Positions 1 through 9,260 are shown, counted from the stretch's first letter. The stretch: 64,000 nt of DNA from Luteibaculum oceani (GCF_007995015.1 NZ_VORB01000005.1:62001-126000), one strand, 5' to 3'. Program-made: numbers and translations. Notes: generated by a model not told the origin, from the letters alone.

Positions 1-2098
1 TATTGAATTGAGATGGATCTAAAGCATCGATGTTAATGAAATCGTCTCCATCTGGATCTAATCCTAGTGATGCTCTTAAGCTTCTATCGAAGTAGCTTTG
101 GTTAGCAGAGTCAATACGCGTAGCGTAGTTAACATAAAGAGCTCCATTTATTTCAGTTGTATCAGGAGAAGGAGTAAGCACCTGAGCTGTATCTCCATTA
201 GCATCGAAAATAACAACTGGCTCATTGAAAAGCTCCTTGATGTGCGAGTTAGCACGTGCTCTCATTACAGACCAAAGGTTGTTGTTACGGTTTCTTTCGT
301 CACCAGCTAATCCGTTAAAAGACCAGTTTCGGTCAACACGCTGCTCGTACTCAAATCCTAGTGTTACCGCGTGGTTACCAAGGTCGGCAGATCCTGAAGC
401 AGAAACACGATACTGGTTATCATCATTGATCCCGTATCCACCTACTGGCATACCTAGGTTGGTAAAACGACCATAAAGACGATCTGGACCATCCCCGTTT
501 CTAAAACCTACTAGGTTATCCATACGATCGTAACGCTGAGAGTTTTGATCGAACTCATTAAAGAAAGCCTCTACATAGTTAGAGCTTAACTCGTTTACCA
601 TACTTCTTTCGAAGGTTACAAGTGTATCTCCGTCAACTGCGTTTCTTACGAAAAGTGGCTGTCCGTTGAAAATGGTATCAAAAGCCCACTGAGCACTATC
701 CTTAAAGATGTTGTACTTACCATTGTAACCATATGCAAAGTAGTTATCTCCGTGTAGGGCACTTTCAGTTTTGTCGTAAGACTTACTGTAGTCCAACATA
801 ATAGAGTAATAAAGATTCTTAAGAAGACCTTCACTCTCTTGGTCATTAAATAATCTGTGTGAGAATCTTACATAACCACGGTAATCTAATGAAGTGGTAA
901 TCGGGCTGATATCCGCATTCATTAGGTGGTTAACAAAGCTATACCCGTTATTCTTAGAGAATACGGCAGAACCACCGAAGGTAAGGTCCATATCGTTCCC
1001 AAGATCAACAGTTAATTTGGTTTGAAGGAAAGCGTTTCTATTCTCAGTATTAATACTGGTAGGAACGTTAGTGAAGTCGCTTTTTCTTAGGAAAGAAGAG
1101 TTATAGTTAACCCCAGACTCCGCACCTGGCACACGAGAAATAGGATCTGCGATTAATGCAGCTCTTGCCTCATCAGAAAGTACGTTATGCCCAATAATAG
1201 AAGGTTGTCCATCTACATTAGAGGTATAGTTACCAGAAACTCTATATCCTATTAAAGACTCGCCCTTAGTTCCGTCTTCGTTCTTCTTTCTGATTAGCGG
1301 ACCAGAAAAAGAAGCCTCAAGAATGTTGGAACCGAACTTATCTAACAAGTTAATTTGTTGGTCACCTACTTTAAACCCAGAAGTAATAGCCTCAACCGAA
1401 CCATTAAATTCAGAAGCAGGACCTCTAGTAGTAATAGAGATAATTCCACCTGTAGCATCCCCGTAGTTAGCAGGAACCCCTCCGGTAATTACGTTTACCT
1501 CTTGAAGTGCACTTTTTGGTAGCGAAGAAGATCCACGCACTTTCACCCCATCGATGTAGATGAAGTTTCCACCCGTTCTAGACCCTCTAATAGAAATACC
1601 ACCACCGGTACCGGCAGTAGATACCCCACCAACAGTGGTTGCAATACCAGCCGCAGAACGCGTAGGCATCTTAGCAATCTCTTCAGAAGTTACAGAACCC
1701 CCAGAAGCTCCACCATCTTTGTTAATAAGAGGTTTCTTATACTGTACAATCTCAACCTCACCTAAATCAACACCCGAAGTTAACTTCATGTCTTGGAAGG
1801 TGATAATGTTAGAACGTACAATTACGTCGGTAACTCTTTTGGTTGTGTAACCAACAAAAGAAGCCTGGACATCGTATTGCCCTGGATCTATAGGTTTGAT
1901 GGTAAACTTACCGTTAAAGTCAGACGTAGTCCCTTTAATTTGCTTGTCCCCTTTGAAAATTGCCACGTTTACAAATGGCAGAGGCTCTCCGGTGCTCTCG
2001 TCGATAACTTTCCCTTGAAGCGTACCGCTACCTACTTGAGCGTAAGTAACAGTCGCACAAATGAAAGCGACAAGTAGAGCGCATAACTTTTTACCCAT
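1..2098 (-). CDS. TonB-dependent receptor with carboxypeptidase-like regulatory domain (3' end missing)
   Basis: Reading the minus strand from an ATG at 2098 gives about 699 codons without a stop up to the window edge, so the C-terminal end lies outside. The product begins with a signal peptide (MGKKLCALLVAFICATVTYA, then Q). Residues about 24-105 form a carboxypeptidase-D regulatory-like beta-sandwich (GTLQGKVIDESTGEPLPFVN, later GKFTIKP and VGYTTKRV). A plug domain follows, with IRGSRTGGNFIYIDGVKV and VPANYGDATGGIISITTRG, and then beta-barrel sequence rich in aromatic and Asn/Asp residues. Proteins of this architecture are outer-membrane transporters energised by TonB, or related structural receptors; the ligand cannot be told. 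The gene is preceded by its own promoter candidate and stands apart from the gene at 2295. Confidence 0.93.
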   Translation of the reverse strand, partial: MGKKLCALLVAFICATVTYAQVGSGTLQGKVIDESTGEPLPFVNVAIFKGDKQIKGTTSDFNGKFTIKPIDPGQYDVQASFVGYTTKRVTDVIVRSNIITFQDMKLTSGVDLGEVEIVQYKKPLINKDGGASGGSVTSEEIAKMPTRSAAGIATTVGGVSTAGTGGGISIRGSRTGGNFIYIDGVKVRGSSSLPKSALQEVNVITGGVPANYGDATGGIISITTRGPASEFNGSVEAITSGFKVGDQQINLLDKFGSNILEASFSGPLIRKKNEDGTKGESLIGYRVSGNYTSNVDGQPSIIGHNVLSDEARAALIADPISRVPGAESGVNYNSSFLRKSDFTNVPTSINTENRNAFLQTKLTVDLGNDMDLTFGGSAVFSKNNGYSFVNHLMNADISPITTSLDYRGYVRFSHRLFNDQESEGLLKNLYYSIMLDYSKSYDKTESALHGDNYFAYGYNGKYNIFKDSAQWAFDTIFNGQPLFVRNAVDGDTLVTFERSMVNELSSNYVEAFFNEFDQNSQRYDRMDNLVGFRNGDGPDRLYGRFTNLGMPVGGYGINDDNQYRVSASGSADLGNHAVTLGFEYEQRVDRNWSFNGLAGDERNRNNNLWSVMRARANSHIKELFNEPVVIFDANGDTAQVLTPSPDTTEINGALYVNYATRIDSANQSYFDRSLRASLGLDPDGDDFINIDALDPSQFN

Positions 2099-2111
2099 AA
2101 ACTACTTGATA

Positions 2112-2156
2112 TAATTAAGGTTGATTTTTAGCAGCGGACAAAATTAACCTTAATTA
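2112..2156 (-). promoter_or_regulatory. Promoter candidate with inverted repeat upstream of the TonB-dependent receptor
   Basis: On the minus strand a perfect Bacteroidota -7 box, TAATTTTG (2146 to 2139), lies about 40 bases before the ATG at 2098. No good -33 TTTG is seen at the usual distance. The box is bracketed by a perfect 11-base inverted repeat, TAATTAAGGTT at 2112-2122 and AACCTTAATTA at 2146-2156, which would place one arm on the -7 box and the other in the 5' leader. It could be an operator or an RNA hairpin. Confidence 0.45.
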
Positions 2157-2230
2157 AGACAGAATACTAAATGTTAAGCCCCTGTTACTTTTCTCTTATG
2201 TGGTGAAATCTTTAATTCCTAAAAAATTAA

Positions 2231-2252
2231 AAAGGGGCAATAAAGCCCCTCT
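2231..2252 (-). terminator. Rho-independent terminator of the basic secreted protein gene
   Basis: Stem AGGGGC at 2233-2238 pairs with GCCCCT at 2245-2250. On the minus strand it is followed by a T-rich run. It lies about 45 bases downstream of the stop of the minus-strand gene that ends at 2295. Confidence 0.7.
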
Positions 2253-2294
2253 TTTAAATCCGTCGATTCTATTTTACCGTTTATCTAAAGTTTT

Positions 2295-2705
2295 TTAATT
2301 GGAATGACGCTTTTTATACCGCTTATGTTTTTTCAAATTTTTCTTCATGCGCTTTTTAGTCTTAGAAGACTGACTTTTAGCATGTTGCTTGCTTTTTCCT
2401 TTATAGCGAAATCCTGCAGCCTTTTCTTCTCTAGCCGCTATCTTACGTTGTAAGCGGACTATCTTTGCGTTACTGGGAACTTTCGCTTTCTTTTGGATGG
2501 CTATCAGTCTTTTTTTCAGGCGCTTCACCTTCGCCTCTTGCTTTCTAGCCTTGCGTTCCCACTTATCTATCTTTTCCTTTTTTGCTCTTTGATTTTTTGG
2601 TTTCTCCTGAGCAGTTAAATTTGCTGCAGCTCCAAATAAAATAAGAGAGAAACTTAAAAAGCTAAGAATTCGTTTTACCCTTTTAGTATTACTATTTGCC
2701 TTCAT
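2295..2705 (-). CDS. Small highly basic secreted protein, unknown function
   Basis: 136 residues. The N-terminus is a signal peptide (KR-rich start, then SFLSFSLILFGAAANLTA, probable cleavage before Q). The mature part is extremely rich in Lys and Arg (for example KRLKKRLIAIQKK and KTKKRMKKNLKKHKRYKKR) and probably helical or coiled between residues 35 and 100. No catalytic motif is recognised. A basic exported protein of this kind could bind acidic polymers or nucleic acid, but that is only a guess. The gene has its own terminator, and its start codon overlaps the start codon of the divergent lipoprotein gene. It is treated as real because of the signal peptide and terminator. Confidence 0.65.
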   Translation of the reverse strand: MKANSNTKRVKRILSFLSFSLILFGAAANLTAQEKPKNQRAKKEKIDKWERKARKQEAKVKRLKKRLIAIQKKAKVPSNAKIVRLQRKIAAREEKAAGFRYKGKSKQHAKSQSSKTKKRMKKNLKKHKRYKKRHSN

Positions 2706-3132
2706 GAAAAATTCTTCTTTCCTAACGATTTACTCCTCAATACTATTGTTTTTATTCCTACTTGCTTGTAAGAAAGAGGAAAATAATTTCATCCCCGTCC
2801 CCGCGGTTGACTTCACAGTAAACATTAATAATCCACAATACATAAATCTAAAATCGACAGGAGGTTGGGTTTATGTTAGTGGAGGAAGTAAAGGCATCAT
2901 TTTGTACCGATCAAGCGAAGAAAACATAAACGCCTTCGATAGGCATGCCACCTACCAACCAGATAATAATTGTAGAGTGATGGTTGATTCCTCTGATATT
3001 GCCGCCATTGATACCTGTAGTAATAGTCGCTATTTACTTAGCTCTGGTAATCCAATCTCAGGCCCTGCTACCCTGCCCCTTTACCAGTACGAAACCACCT
3101 TTAATGGTGATGTTTTAAGAGTATTCAATTAA
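2704..3132 (+). CDS. Lipoprotein with a Rieske-like fold lacking most cluster ligands
   Basis: 142 residues. A lipoprotein signal ends in LLFLFLLAC (Cys22), followed by KKEE, so the mature protein is membrane anchored. The rest resembles the Rieske ferredoxin fold: GGWVYV, GIILYR, a box-1 position reading AFDRHATYQ (residues 77-85), a box-2 position reading CSNSRYLLSSGNPISGPA (105-122), and the usual ending PLYQYETTFNGDVLRV. A true Rieske centre needs Cys-x-His and Cys-x-x-His. Here only His81 and Cys105 remain at plausible places, so a 2Fe-2S cluster is unlikely. Function is unknown. The gene overlaps the divergent neighbour in a shared CATG and ends at a strong terminator. Confidence 0.8.
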   Translation: MKNSSFLTIYSSILLFLFLLACKKEENNFIPVPAVDFTVNINNPQYINLKSTGGWVYVSGGSKGIILYRSSEENINAFDRHATYQPDNNCRVMVDSSDIAAIDTCSNSRYLLSSGNPISGPATLPLYQYETTFNGDVLRVFN

Positions 3133-3136
3133 AAAA

Positions 3137-3158
3137 GGGAAGCGAACGATCGCTTCCC
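3137..3158. terminator. Bidirectional terminator between convergent genes
   Basis: A perfect 9-base stem, GGGAAGCGA at 3137-3145 and TCGCTTCCC at 3150-3158, has a 4-base loop. It is preceded by a run of A and followed by a T-rich stretch, so it can stop the plus-strand lipoprotein gene and the minus-strand cargo gene ending at 3181. Confidence 0.85.
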
Positions 3159-3180
3159 TTCTTTTATATTTTAACTGGTT

Positions 3181-6100
3181 TTAGTGTTTTACAATCCGTT
3201 CCATTTTAACTGAACCTTGAGACTTAACGATTAACATATACACCCCTGCAGATAAATCTTCTGCACTTATTTTAAGGTGGATATGCTTGCTGGTTGAGTT
3301 CCCGTTAAATAGGGTTTTGATTTGTTTTCCGGAAAGATCCATAAGAGCAATCTCAATTTGCTCATTTAAAGCTACCCCAACGCTCACATTTAACTCAGCT
3401 TTAAAAGGATTGGGAAATACTGATAGTTCCTCTAAAACACCAGAGATGCTTGTAGTCTCTTCGAAGTCACCGCTTTTTCTCCCTTTACCTTTTCCGCCAC
3501 TTCCGGCCGAACCACCATCGTCATCGCTTGCCGTTGGAGGTACATAAGCTTCTGCCAATCCATCGTCTAAACAAGTTGGATTTGTTCCACAAGCACCCAG
3601 ATAGTCATCGTGCTCAGCTAAGTGATCCGCAACCGCATTTACAGAAATTGAAATGGTATGTGCATTTGCAGGATTCCCCGGTGGAACATGACAGATATCC
3701 ACCTTACCAGGTTTGATATTCCCCTTTTTATCGCGCGAACGGATATCGATAACGCATACCATTATGGCGTCTGAAATTTCACACCCATTTGCATCGGTTA
3801 CCGTTACCACATATTCGGTGCTGATTTCAGGACAAACTTGCTGGTCGGTTCCATCGAAACCATTAGACCAAGCGTAGGAATATGGAGCAACTCCACCTGA
3901 AATAGATAGACCAATATCTGCGCAAGCAGCTGGATCGTACCCTAAATAAACCGTTTGATTATCGCTAACAGATAATGACAAAGGAGTAGGTTCCGACAAC
4001 GTATAGCTCGCAGAAATTGAAGTTCCATTTGCATCGGTAATTACCACACCATAAGATCCGGCAATCAACCCTGATACATCCTCGGTAGAAGCACCATGGC
4101 TCCAGTCAAAGCTGTACGGTAAACATCCACCCTCAACTGTTAAATCTATGCTACCGTCGGCAGCTCCAAAGCAGCTTATGTTAAATCCACCCTCAAATAA
4201 AGAAAGTACACCCGACTGTATTAGAGGCTCTGGAGTAACAGTTACCACAAAAGAACAAGAAGTACTATTTCCTGATGGATCGGTTGCAGTGTACGTAACC
4301 GTTGTGCTACCTACAGGGAATTCATCTCCTGAGGCATGACTAGAGCTAACGGAAACCGAACAATTATCTGAAGCAACTGGCTCTTCCCAGAATATTTGCG
4401 GGTCACAATCATCTCTTTGCGCTACTATAGAAATATCTGCTGGGCAAGAAATACTTGGCGCCTCCACATCTGCTACTTCAACTACAATCTCGCATGAGGA
4501 ACTGTTTCCACTTGCATCTATTGCCGTTACGGATACGGTTGTACTTCCAAGAGGAAACTCACATTTTGCTGGCAATCCAGCATAAGTTAAATCCACGATT
4601 TCGCAGTTATCTGAAAAAAGGCCTAAGTCTATCTTATACAATTTAACTCCTATCCCACCGTAGTAGCTACTTACAATATCCATCCAGTCTCCCGATCCTC
4701 CCCAGAAATATAGGCGAAAAGTAATGCTTCCTTTTACGGTACCTAAACTACTTAAATCGTACTCTAAGATTTGACCAAAGGCCGGATTGGTGGCAATTTG
4801 ATCTATATCACTTGCAAAACCATCTACACTAGATCTAATGCTCGATACCGTTCCGCCTTGCTGGAAATAAGAATACTTTTGAAACGCAAGTGAAGCCAAA
4901 GCAGTAAATTCATTCAAACTAACGGTAAACTCAACGTACTGAGATACATCGACTGTAGATGACTGAGAAACCGGACCAACGGGTTTAACGTGATAATTAT
5001 ATTGGTTAGGATAACCCACCCCAAATAAAGGACCTCCTGTGACTCCAGAGCTGGTAGATGCTGGTAACACATGACTAGCCGAGGTTTGATACCCCACAGG
5101 ATCATAATGAAGAATTTCTTTTTTCAATTGAACTGAATGACAAGCCCCAGGATCAGTTGATGTACTGATATTAGTATGGCAAGTCACCGTGGGAGGAATT
5201 TCATCATGGACAATTACCGTTGCTAGACAGGAATCCATATTACCTGTATTGTCAGTTACAAAAAGTAGCACCTGATTACTTCCTATATCATCACAAGAAA
5301 ATGCTGATTTACTAATAGAAAGTTGCATAGGACCGCAGGTAACCGAGGACCCATCATCTATATCACTGGCACTTAAAGACGCAGCACCATTTTGGTCGAG
5401 GTAAAGCGTTACATCTTTACATCTGGCATCTATCACACAGTTATTTACTACGAGGGTAAAAGACTGGATTGCAGTCCCACCCTGATGATGGTTTAAATCC
5501 TGTGCTTCAAGATTAATTTGTAGAGTCCCTACATCTGCAGCACCTGGGGTTCCTGAAAGCGTACCCGTTCCATCACCATTATCCACAAAAGAAAGCCACG
5601 CCGGTAATCCTGGTGCATATAATTTAATGGAATCTCCATGGATTAAGTCCGGATCTGTTGCAACAACTTGATATGAATAAGCCTGTCCTCTATTTGCCTC
5701 CACAACGGGAGTGGAAGTAAATGTGGGTTGCGTATTTAAAAGAATCGCAATTTCGTGCTTAGCCTGATCTCCATAGCTATCTTCAGCTGTAAACACTACG
5801 TGCTTATGACCCCAATCGGATGCCGTGGTATTCCACGAAAAATTGCCAGATGTTGGGTTTCCCGCTGGGGATGGTAAAGGACCGAAACTAGCTCCTGGAT
5901 AAAGCGGGATCAAATTGCCACCCATATCTTTTCCATTTGCAGCAATTATCTGCACAAGGTCATTAACATCTGGGTCGGAAGCTTGAACTGGGAAAGATAT
6001 AGTTGCCCCCGGTTGATACACCAAGTGCACCAATTCCTGGGGAGTAGGTCCTACATCAAAGACCGGTTTGAGCGAAACGATGATCGACACATTGGTACTG

Positions 6101-7203
6101 GTTTGCACCCCAATATTATCGGTGGCAACAAAGTTAATTACCGAGGTTCCTAAGTCACCTACCCCAGGAGTCCAGTTAAAAGTAGTTTGCGATGGATTAC
6201 TCCCAGAAGTGGGCAGGCTTGGCGAAAAGGAAGATCCTGGAGGATTACCTACCGCATTAAGCGATACTGTACTTCCAGCATCTGTATCTGACGCTTTTAC
6301 TGTGAAATTCACATTTTGTCCAGGCGATACCTGGTAAATAGTTCCACTGGCAGGCGTTACCGAATAATCGAAAACTGGAGGTGTACTGGTTTGAACGATT
6401 TGAATAAGGAAATCGGCCATGGTTTTAGACTGACCATCCTCACCTACAATACCTACTGCCCATAATTGGCCAACAGGTTTACCAACGGTATTCCACGAAA
6501 CAACACCGGTTGAAGGGTTCACTGACAAACCACTCGGATTATTAGAGTTACCCATTTCGTTGTAGGTCGCTAAACGATATGAGAGGTTATCGCCATCTGG
6601 ATCTGTAAAAGGAACTTGGAACTGAGCATTGGATTGTCCAGTTTGCACGGCCACGATGGGTGGAACCGAGGTAACTGGTGAATTATTGTTGTTACCAATA
6701 TTTACAATGGTCTGCACATCCCAATATGCTCCTCCATTTCCAAGACCACCGATTCTACAACAGCTTCTCCAACGAGCATTGTAGTTACCATTAGCCCCGT
6801 AGGTTTTGGTGATTTCTGCTTCACCAAAAAACCATCCTGTCGAGGAATTTCCTTGAGCAGAAGTTACCGTTACCGAAATATTGGCACTACTACCATCGCC
6901 AAATTGCAAAGATCCAACGTTAACAGACTGTCCAACCTGTTGATTTGCCCACCTTCGGAAAGCAACGGAAACCTTAAATTTAACTTGGTTGGTGCTGTTG
7001 TTGATCTTTTGCCAACTGATAGAGCCATACCTAAAATGACTCGCCTCTGCGACAAATGCGGTACTAAGAAATAGTCCAATTAAGAAGACTACTTTAATTA
7101 AACTGTTGTGCCAAAAAAGATTGCTTCGTTGGACTTTTCCTGGTTGGGATGTTCGGTAGGAGCAGCAATTAACTCCATCATCCCCGTTTTTAAAGGTTTC
7201 CAT
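3181..7203 (-). CDS. Giant secreted multidomain protein with type IX sorting domain
   Basis: 1340 residues. After an N-terminal extension of about 35 residues comes the signal peptide (IKVVFLIGLFLSTAFVAEA). Next are an Asn/Gly-rich beta domain (about 55-170) and four cadherin/Ig-like modules (about 180-590) with repeated DPD and SGNFSWNT-type strands. Two HYR-type modules follow (about 670-690 resuming at 865-912, and 913-990), with an inserted domain of about 170 residues splitting the first. Then come a SprB-type repeat (ISCFGAADGSIDLTVEGG, about 1008-1070) and a further related repeat to about 1150. A Cys/His-rich piece reads DICHVPPGNP, and the C-terminal sorting domain starts SVFPNPFKAELNV and ends MERIVKH. 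Such proteins are exported by the type IX system and act as adhesins or surface polymers. It is terminated at 3137-3158. Confidence 0.92.
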   Translation of the reverse strand: METFKNGDDGVNCCSYRTSQPGKVQRSNLFWHNSLIKVVFLIGLFLSTAFVAEASHFRYGSISWQKINNSTNQVKFKVSVAFRRWANQQVGQSVNVGSLQFGDGSSANISVTVTSAQGNSSTGWFFGEAEITKTYGANGNYNARWRSCCRIGGLGNGGAYWDVQTIVNIGNNNNSPVTSVPPIVAVQTGQSNAQFQVPFTDPDGDNLSYRLATYNEMGNSNNPSGLSVNPSTGVVSWNTVGKPVGQLWAVGIVGEDGQSKTMADFLIQIVQTSTPPVFDYSVTPASGTIYQVSPGQNVNFTVKASDTDAGSTVSLNAVGNPPGSSFSPSLPTSGSNPSQTTFNWTPGVGDLGTSVINFVATDNIGVQTSTNVSIIVSLKPVFDVGPTPQELVHLVYQPGATISFPVQASDPDVNDLVQIIAANGKDMGGNLIPLYPGASFGPLPSPAGNPTSGNFSWNTTASDWGHKHVVFTAEDSYGDQAKHEIAILLNTQPTFTSTPVVEANRGQAYSYQVVATDPDLIHGDSIKLYAPGLPAWLSFVDNGDGTGTLSGTPGAADVGTLQINLEAQDLNHHQGGTAIQSFTLVVNNCVIDARCKDVTLYLDQNGAASLSASDIDDGSSVTCGPMQLSISKSAFSCDDIGSNQVLLFVTDNTGNMDSCLATVIVHDEIPPTVTCHTNISTSTDPGACHSVQLKKEILHYDPVGYQTSASHVLPASTSSGVTGGPLFGVGYPNQYNYHVKPVGPVSQSSTVDVSQYVEFTVSLNEFTALASLAFQKYSYFQQGGTVSSIRSSVDGFASDIDQIATNPAFGQILEYDLSSLGTVKGSITFRLYFWGGSGDWMDIVSSYYGGIGVKLYKIDLGLFSDNCEIVDLTYAGLPAKCEFPLGSTTVSVTAIDASGNSSSCEIVVEVADVEAPSISCPADISIVAQRDDCDPQIFWEEPVASDNCSVSVSSSHASGDEFPVGSTTVTYTATDPSGNSTSCSFVVTVTPEPLIQSGVLSLFEGGFNISCFGAADGSIDLTVEGGCLPYSFDWSHGASTEDVSGLIAGSYGVVITDANGTSISASYTLSEPTPLSLSVSDNQTVYLGYDPAACADIGLSISGGVAPYSYAWSNGFDGTDQQVCPEISTEYVVTVTDANGCEISDAIMVCVIDIRSRDKKGNIKPGKVDICHVPPGNPANAHTISISVNAVADHLAEHDDYLGACGTNPTCLDDGLAEAYVPPTASDDDGGSAGSGGKGKGRKSGDFEETTSISGVLEELSVFPNPFKAELNVSVGVALNEQIEIALMDLSGKQIKTLFNGNSTSKHIHLKISAEDLSAGVYMLIVKSQGSVKMERIVKH

Positions 7204-7561
7204 AACATACTGGATTTGTTTAACAAAAATTTAGGGGAGCAAGGAACCTCTAAATTCCAATAATGTCCAATTATCAATTTATAATCAGTAGACATACTGA
7301 CTATCATTAGTTTAATTAAACCACTGATTTACAGACCGATAATACTATTATATCGAATACCTTTTGTTTTTATTTATAGACAGATTACTTGCCGCTCTGT
7401 ATAAAGCGTAGAAAACAACAGACCAGTGACGGGCACAGAAAAAATTAGAAATCTAAAATATGCGAAGTGATTTGTTCGAAAAGAATTAAAGCAGGAATAC
7501 AGTAAGAAAGGAAGAGCTTAGCGTAATTTTTGCTTTATTTGAGCAATAAATCACCACAACC
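7204..7561. other. Intergenic region of 358 bases between divergent genes
   Basis: AT-rich spacer between the giant cargo gene (minus) and the lipoprotein gene (plus). It should carry both promoters, but no clean TTTG-N19-TAnnTTTG pair, RNA gene or repeat was recognised. Short open frames here look random. Confidence 0.5.
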
Positions 7562-8020
7562 ATGAGAGCACTTAGAGTTTTATTATTTGTGTTTATAGCT
7601 GCGGCTTTTACTCAATGTAAGAAAGAGGGATGCACCGATCCAAACGCCAATAATTACAACACCGAAGCCAAAAAAAGCGATGGATCTTGTACCTACCCTG
7701 TTATAACTGTCAGACAAGGAGGGGATGATGGAGACGTAACCGGAAGAGGAGGAAATGCTACCGCAACCCATACCTGGAACAACAGCTTAAATCAGGCAGA
7801 GTTAAACATGGATATTACCTCATCTAAAGGAGGAACTTATACCATTGTAGTTTTGGATGCCGATAATAACGAAGTGTTGAATGAGACCCTAACCGCAGGA
7901 GTAGGAGACGATTCCCTTACCCAATGTTCGGCTGCAGGAGTACCTGGAGAATGGAAGGTAACCATTACCCTAAGCAAGTTTAACGGAGACGGTAGTTTTA
8001 CCCTTTCTGCTGGATGTTAA
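7562..8020 (+). CDS. Small lipoprotein with a Cys-Asp-Pro-Asn-Ala-rich motif
   Basis: 152 residues. The signal peptide ends AAAFTQC followed by KKEG; Cys19 is the likely lipidated residue, although FTQC is a loose lipobox. Next to it is the motif GCTDPNANNYNTEAKKSDGSC (residues 23-43, with the two cysteines framing it), a short element often found in secreted Bacteroidota proteins. The remaining about 100 residues are beta-rich (THTWNNSL, GTYTIVVLDAD, GEWKVTITL, GDGSFTLSAGC) and look like one Ig-like or C2-like sandwich closed by the C-terminal Cys. Function is not recognised. It stands alone between the giant cargo gene and the cargo cluster at 8179-12075. Confidence 0.8.
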   Translation: MRALRVLLFVFIAAAFTQCKKEGCTDPNANNYNTEAKKSDGSCTYPVITVRQGGDDGDVTGRGGNATATHTWNNSLNQAELNMDITSSKGGTYTIVVLDADNNEVLNETLTAGVGDDSLTQCSAAGVPGEWKVTITLSKFNGDGSFTLSAGC

Positions 8021-8178
8021 CTCCTTGGATTTAAGGATTTCTTTACAAAGAGATAATATAGAAAGTTTGAAGTAATGTATACTTTTAAAAACCATGCAAA
8101 AATCTCCTGTCCATTAGACTGATTATTTGCAAGAGACGCAGCCACTAGAATGGTTCGCGAATAAAAATAACTCTATCA

Positions 8179-9171
8179 ATGTTAAGATTTAAAACATATT
8201 TCTTATCCACTGTCTTAACAGTTATCATGTTCGAAGCAATTGGTCAAAGCCAGAATTTTATTGACACTGGTATGGTATGGCAGGTTGAGAATGTATATAA
8301 TTTAGAGCAAAGGGTGGGTTCGCCTGAGTTGATTATTCATGAATACCTTTTCTTTAAAGGTGACACAACTATTTCGGACACTGTTTATAAGATTTTAGTG
8401 GCAAGGCAATTTAAAGCCACCGAGATACAGAATGGAAGTACCCATATAGATTCTACATTATATGAGCCTTATCCCAAGGCCTATTTCTTCGAAGACACTA
8501 TAAGCGGAATTACTTATATGCGGATGCCTGACGGTGAAAAGGCTTTTCCAAGGTTTTATAACAATCTTCAGGTGGGTGATACTGTGCAATATCAATTATT
8601 AGAATTAGATAGAAACGGTAATGTGTTCACCAATTTGATTGTAAAGTCAATTGCTCCTGTTACATACTTTGGCCAAATTCGATATAAGATTGAATTTAAG
8701 TACAATAGTGAAATTCCTGATGGATACTTCATTACAGGTTTAGGTGGTTCAAATGGCCTAATTAAATACTTACAATGGGTAGAAAATTATGATAGGGGTC
8801 AGATCAATTGTTTAAGATATGAAGGGGATTATGAGAAATTTTTTCAAAACGGAGGCATGGATTGTGAGTTCAAACACTCCCCTACTGCAATATCCGAAAG
8901 GGTAGTGCGGAATTTTAATTTTCACTTATTTCCTAACCCTGCAAAAGATGTGCTTAATATCACGGTTGTAAATGATCGATTGCAAACAATTGTTGTGCAG
9001 AATATTGCAGGTGAAATCGTTGAAAGTTTTTCTGGAATTTCAGAAAGGACCCTCACAAACAATCCAAATAAAATGGCTATAGATATCAAGAACCTAAGTG
9101 AAGGGGTCTATTTAGTTCTTGCAGTGGGTGAATCTGGATATAGGTATACTTTAAGATTTTTAAAAAAATAA
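8179..9171 (+). CDS. Type IX secreted protein, first of a paralogous cluster
   Basis: 330 residues. A signal peptide (LSTVLTVIMFEAIGQS) is followed by a domain of about 215 residues of unknown function and a type IX sorting domain (NFHLFPNPAKDVLNITVV, about 248-330, ending YTLRFLKK). The central domain shares many positions with the product at 11074-12075: YFF-D, ITYMRMPDGEKAFPR, VGDT, YFGQIRYKIEF, YFITGLGGSNGLI and a late Cys. The two are clearly paralogues. No catalytic motif is seen. Export to the cell surface or medium by the type IX system is inferred from the tail. Confidence 0.88.
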   Translation: MLRFKTYFLSTVLTVIMFEAIGQSQNFIDTGMVWQVENVYNLEQRVGSPELIIHEYLFFKGDTTISDTVYKILVARQFKATEIQNGSTHIDSTLYEPYPKAYFFEDTISGITYMRMPDGEKAFPRFYNNLQVGDTVQYQLLELDRNGNVFTNLIVKSIAPVTYFGQIRYKIEFKYNSEIPDGYFITGLGGSNGLIKYLQWVENYDRGQINCLRYEGDYEKFFQNGGMDCEFKHSPTAISERVVRNFNFHLFPNPAKDVLNITVVNDRLQTIVVQNIAGEIVESFSGISERTLTNNPNKMAIDIKNLSEGVYLVLAVGESGYRYTLRFLKK

Positions 9172-9260
9172 ACCTCAATTAATAATGAAAGTCAAATAAA
9201 ATGAGTTCAATAAGAGCAATTTTTGTACTACTGTTTTTGTTAGGAAATTATGTTTTCTGT

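Noticed and set aside
7098-7307. Minus-strand frame over the start of the giant cargo gene
   Set aside because: Another frame of the same DNA without a family match or signal peptide.
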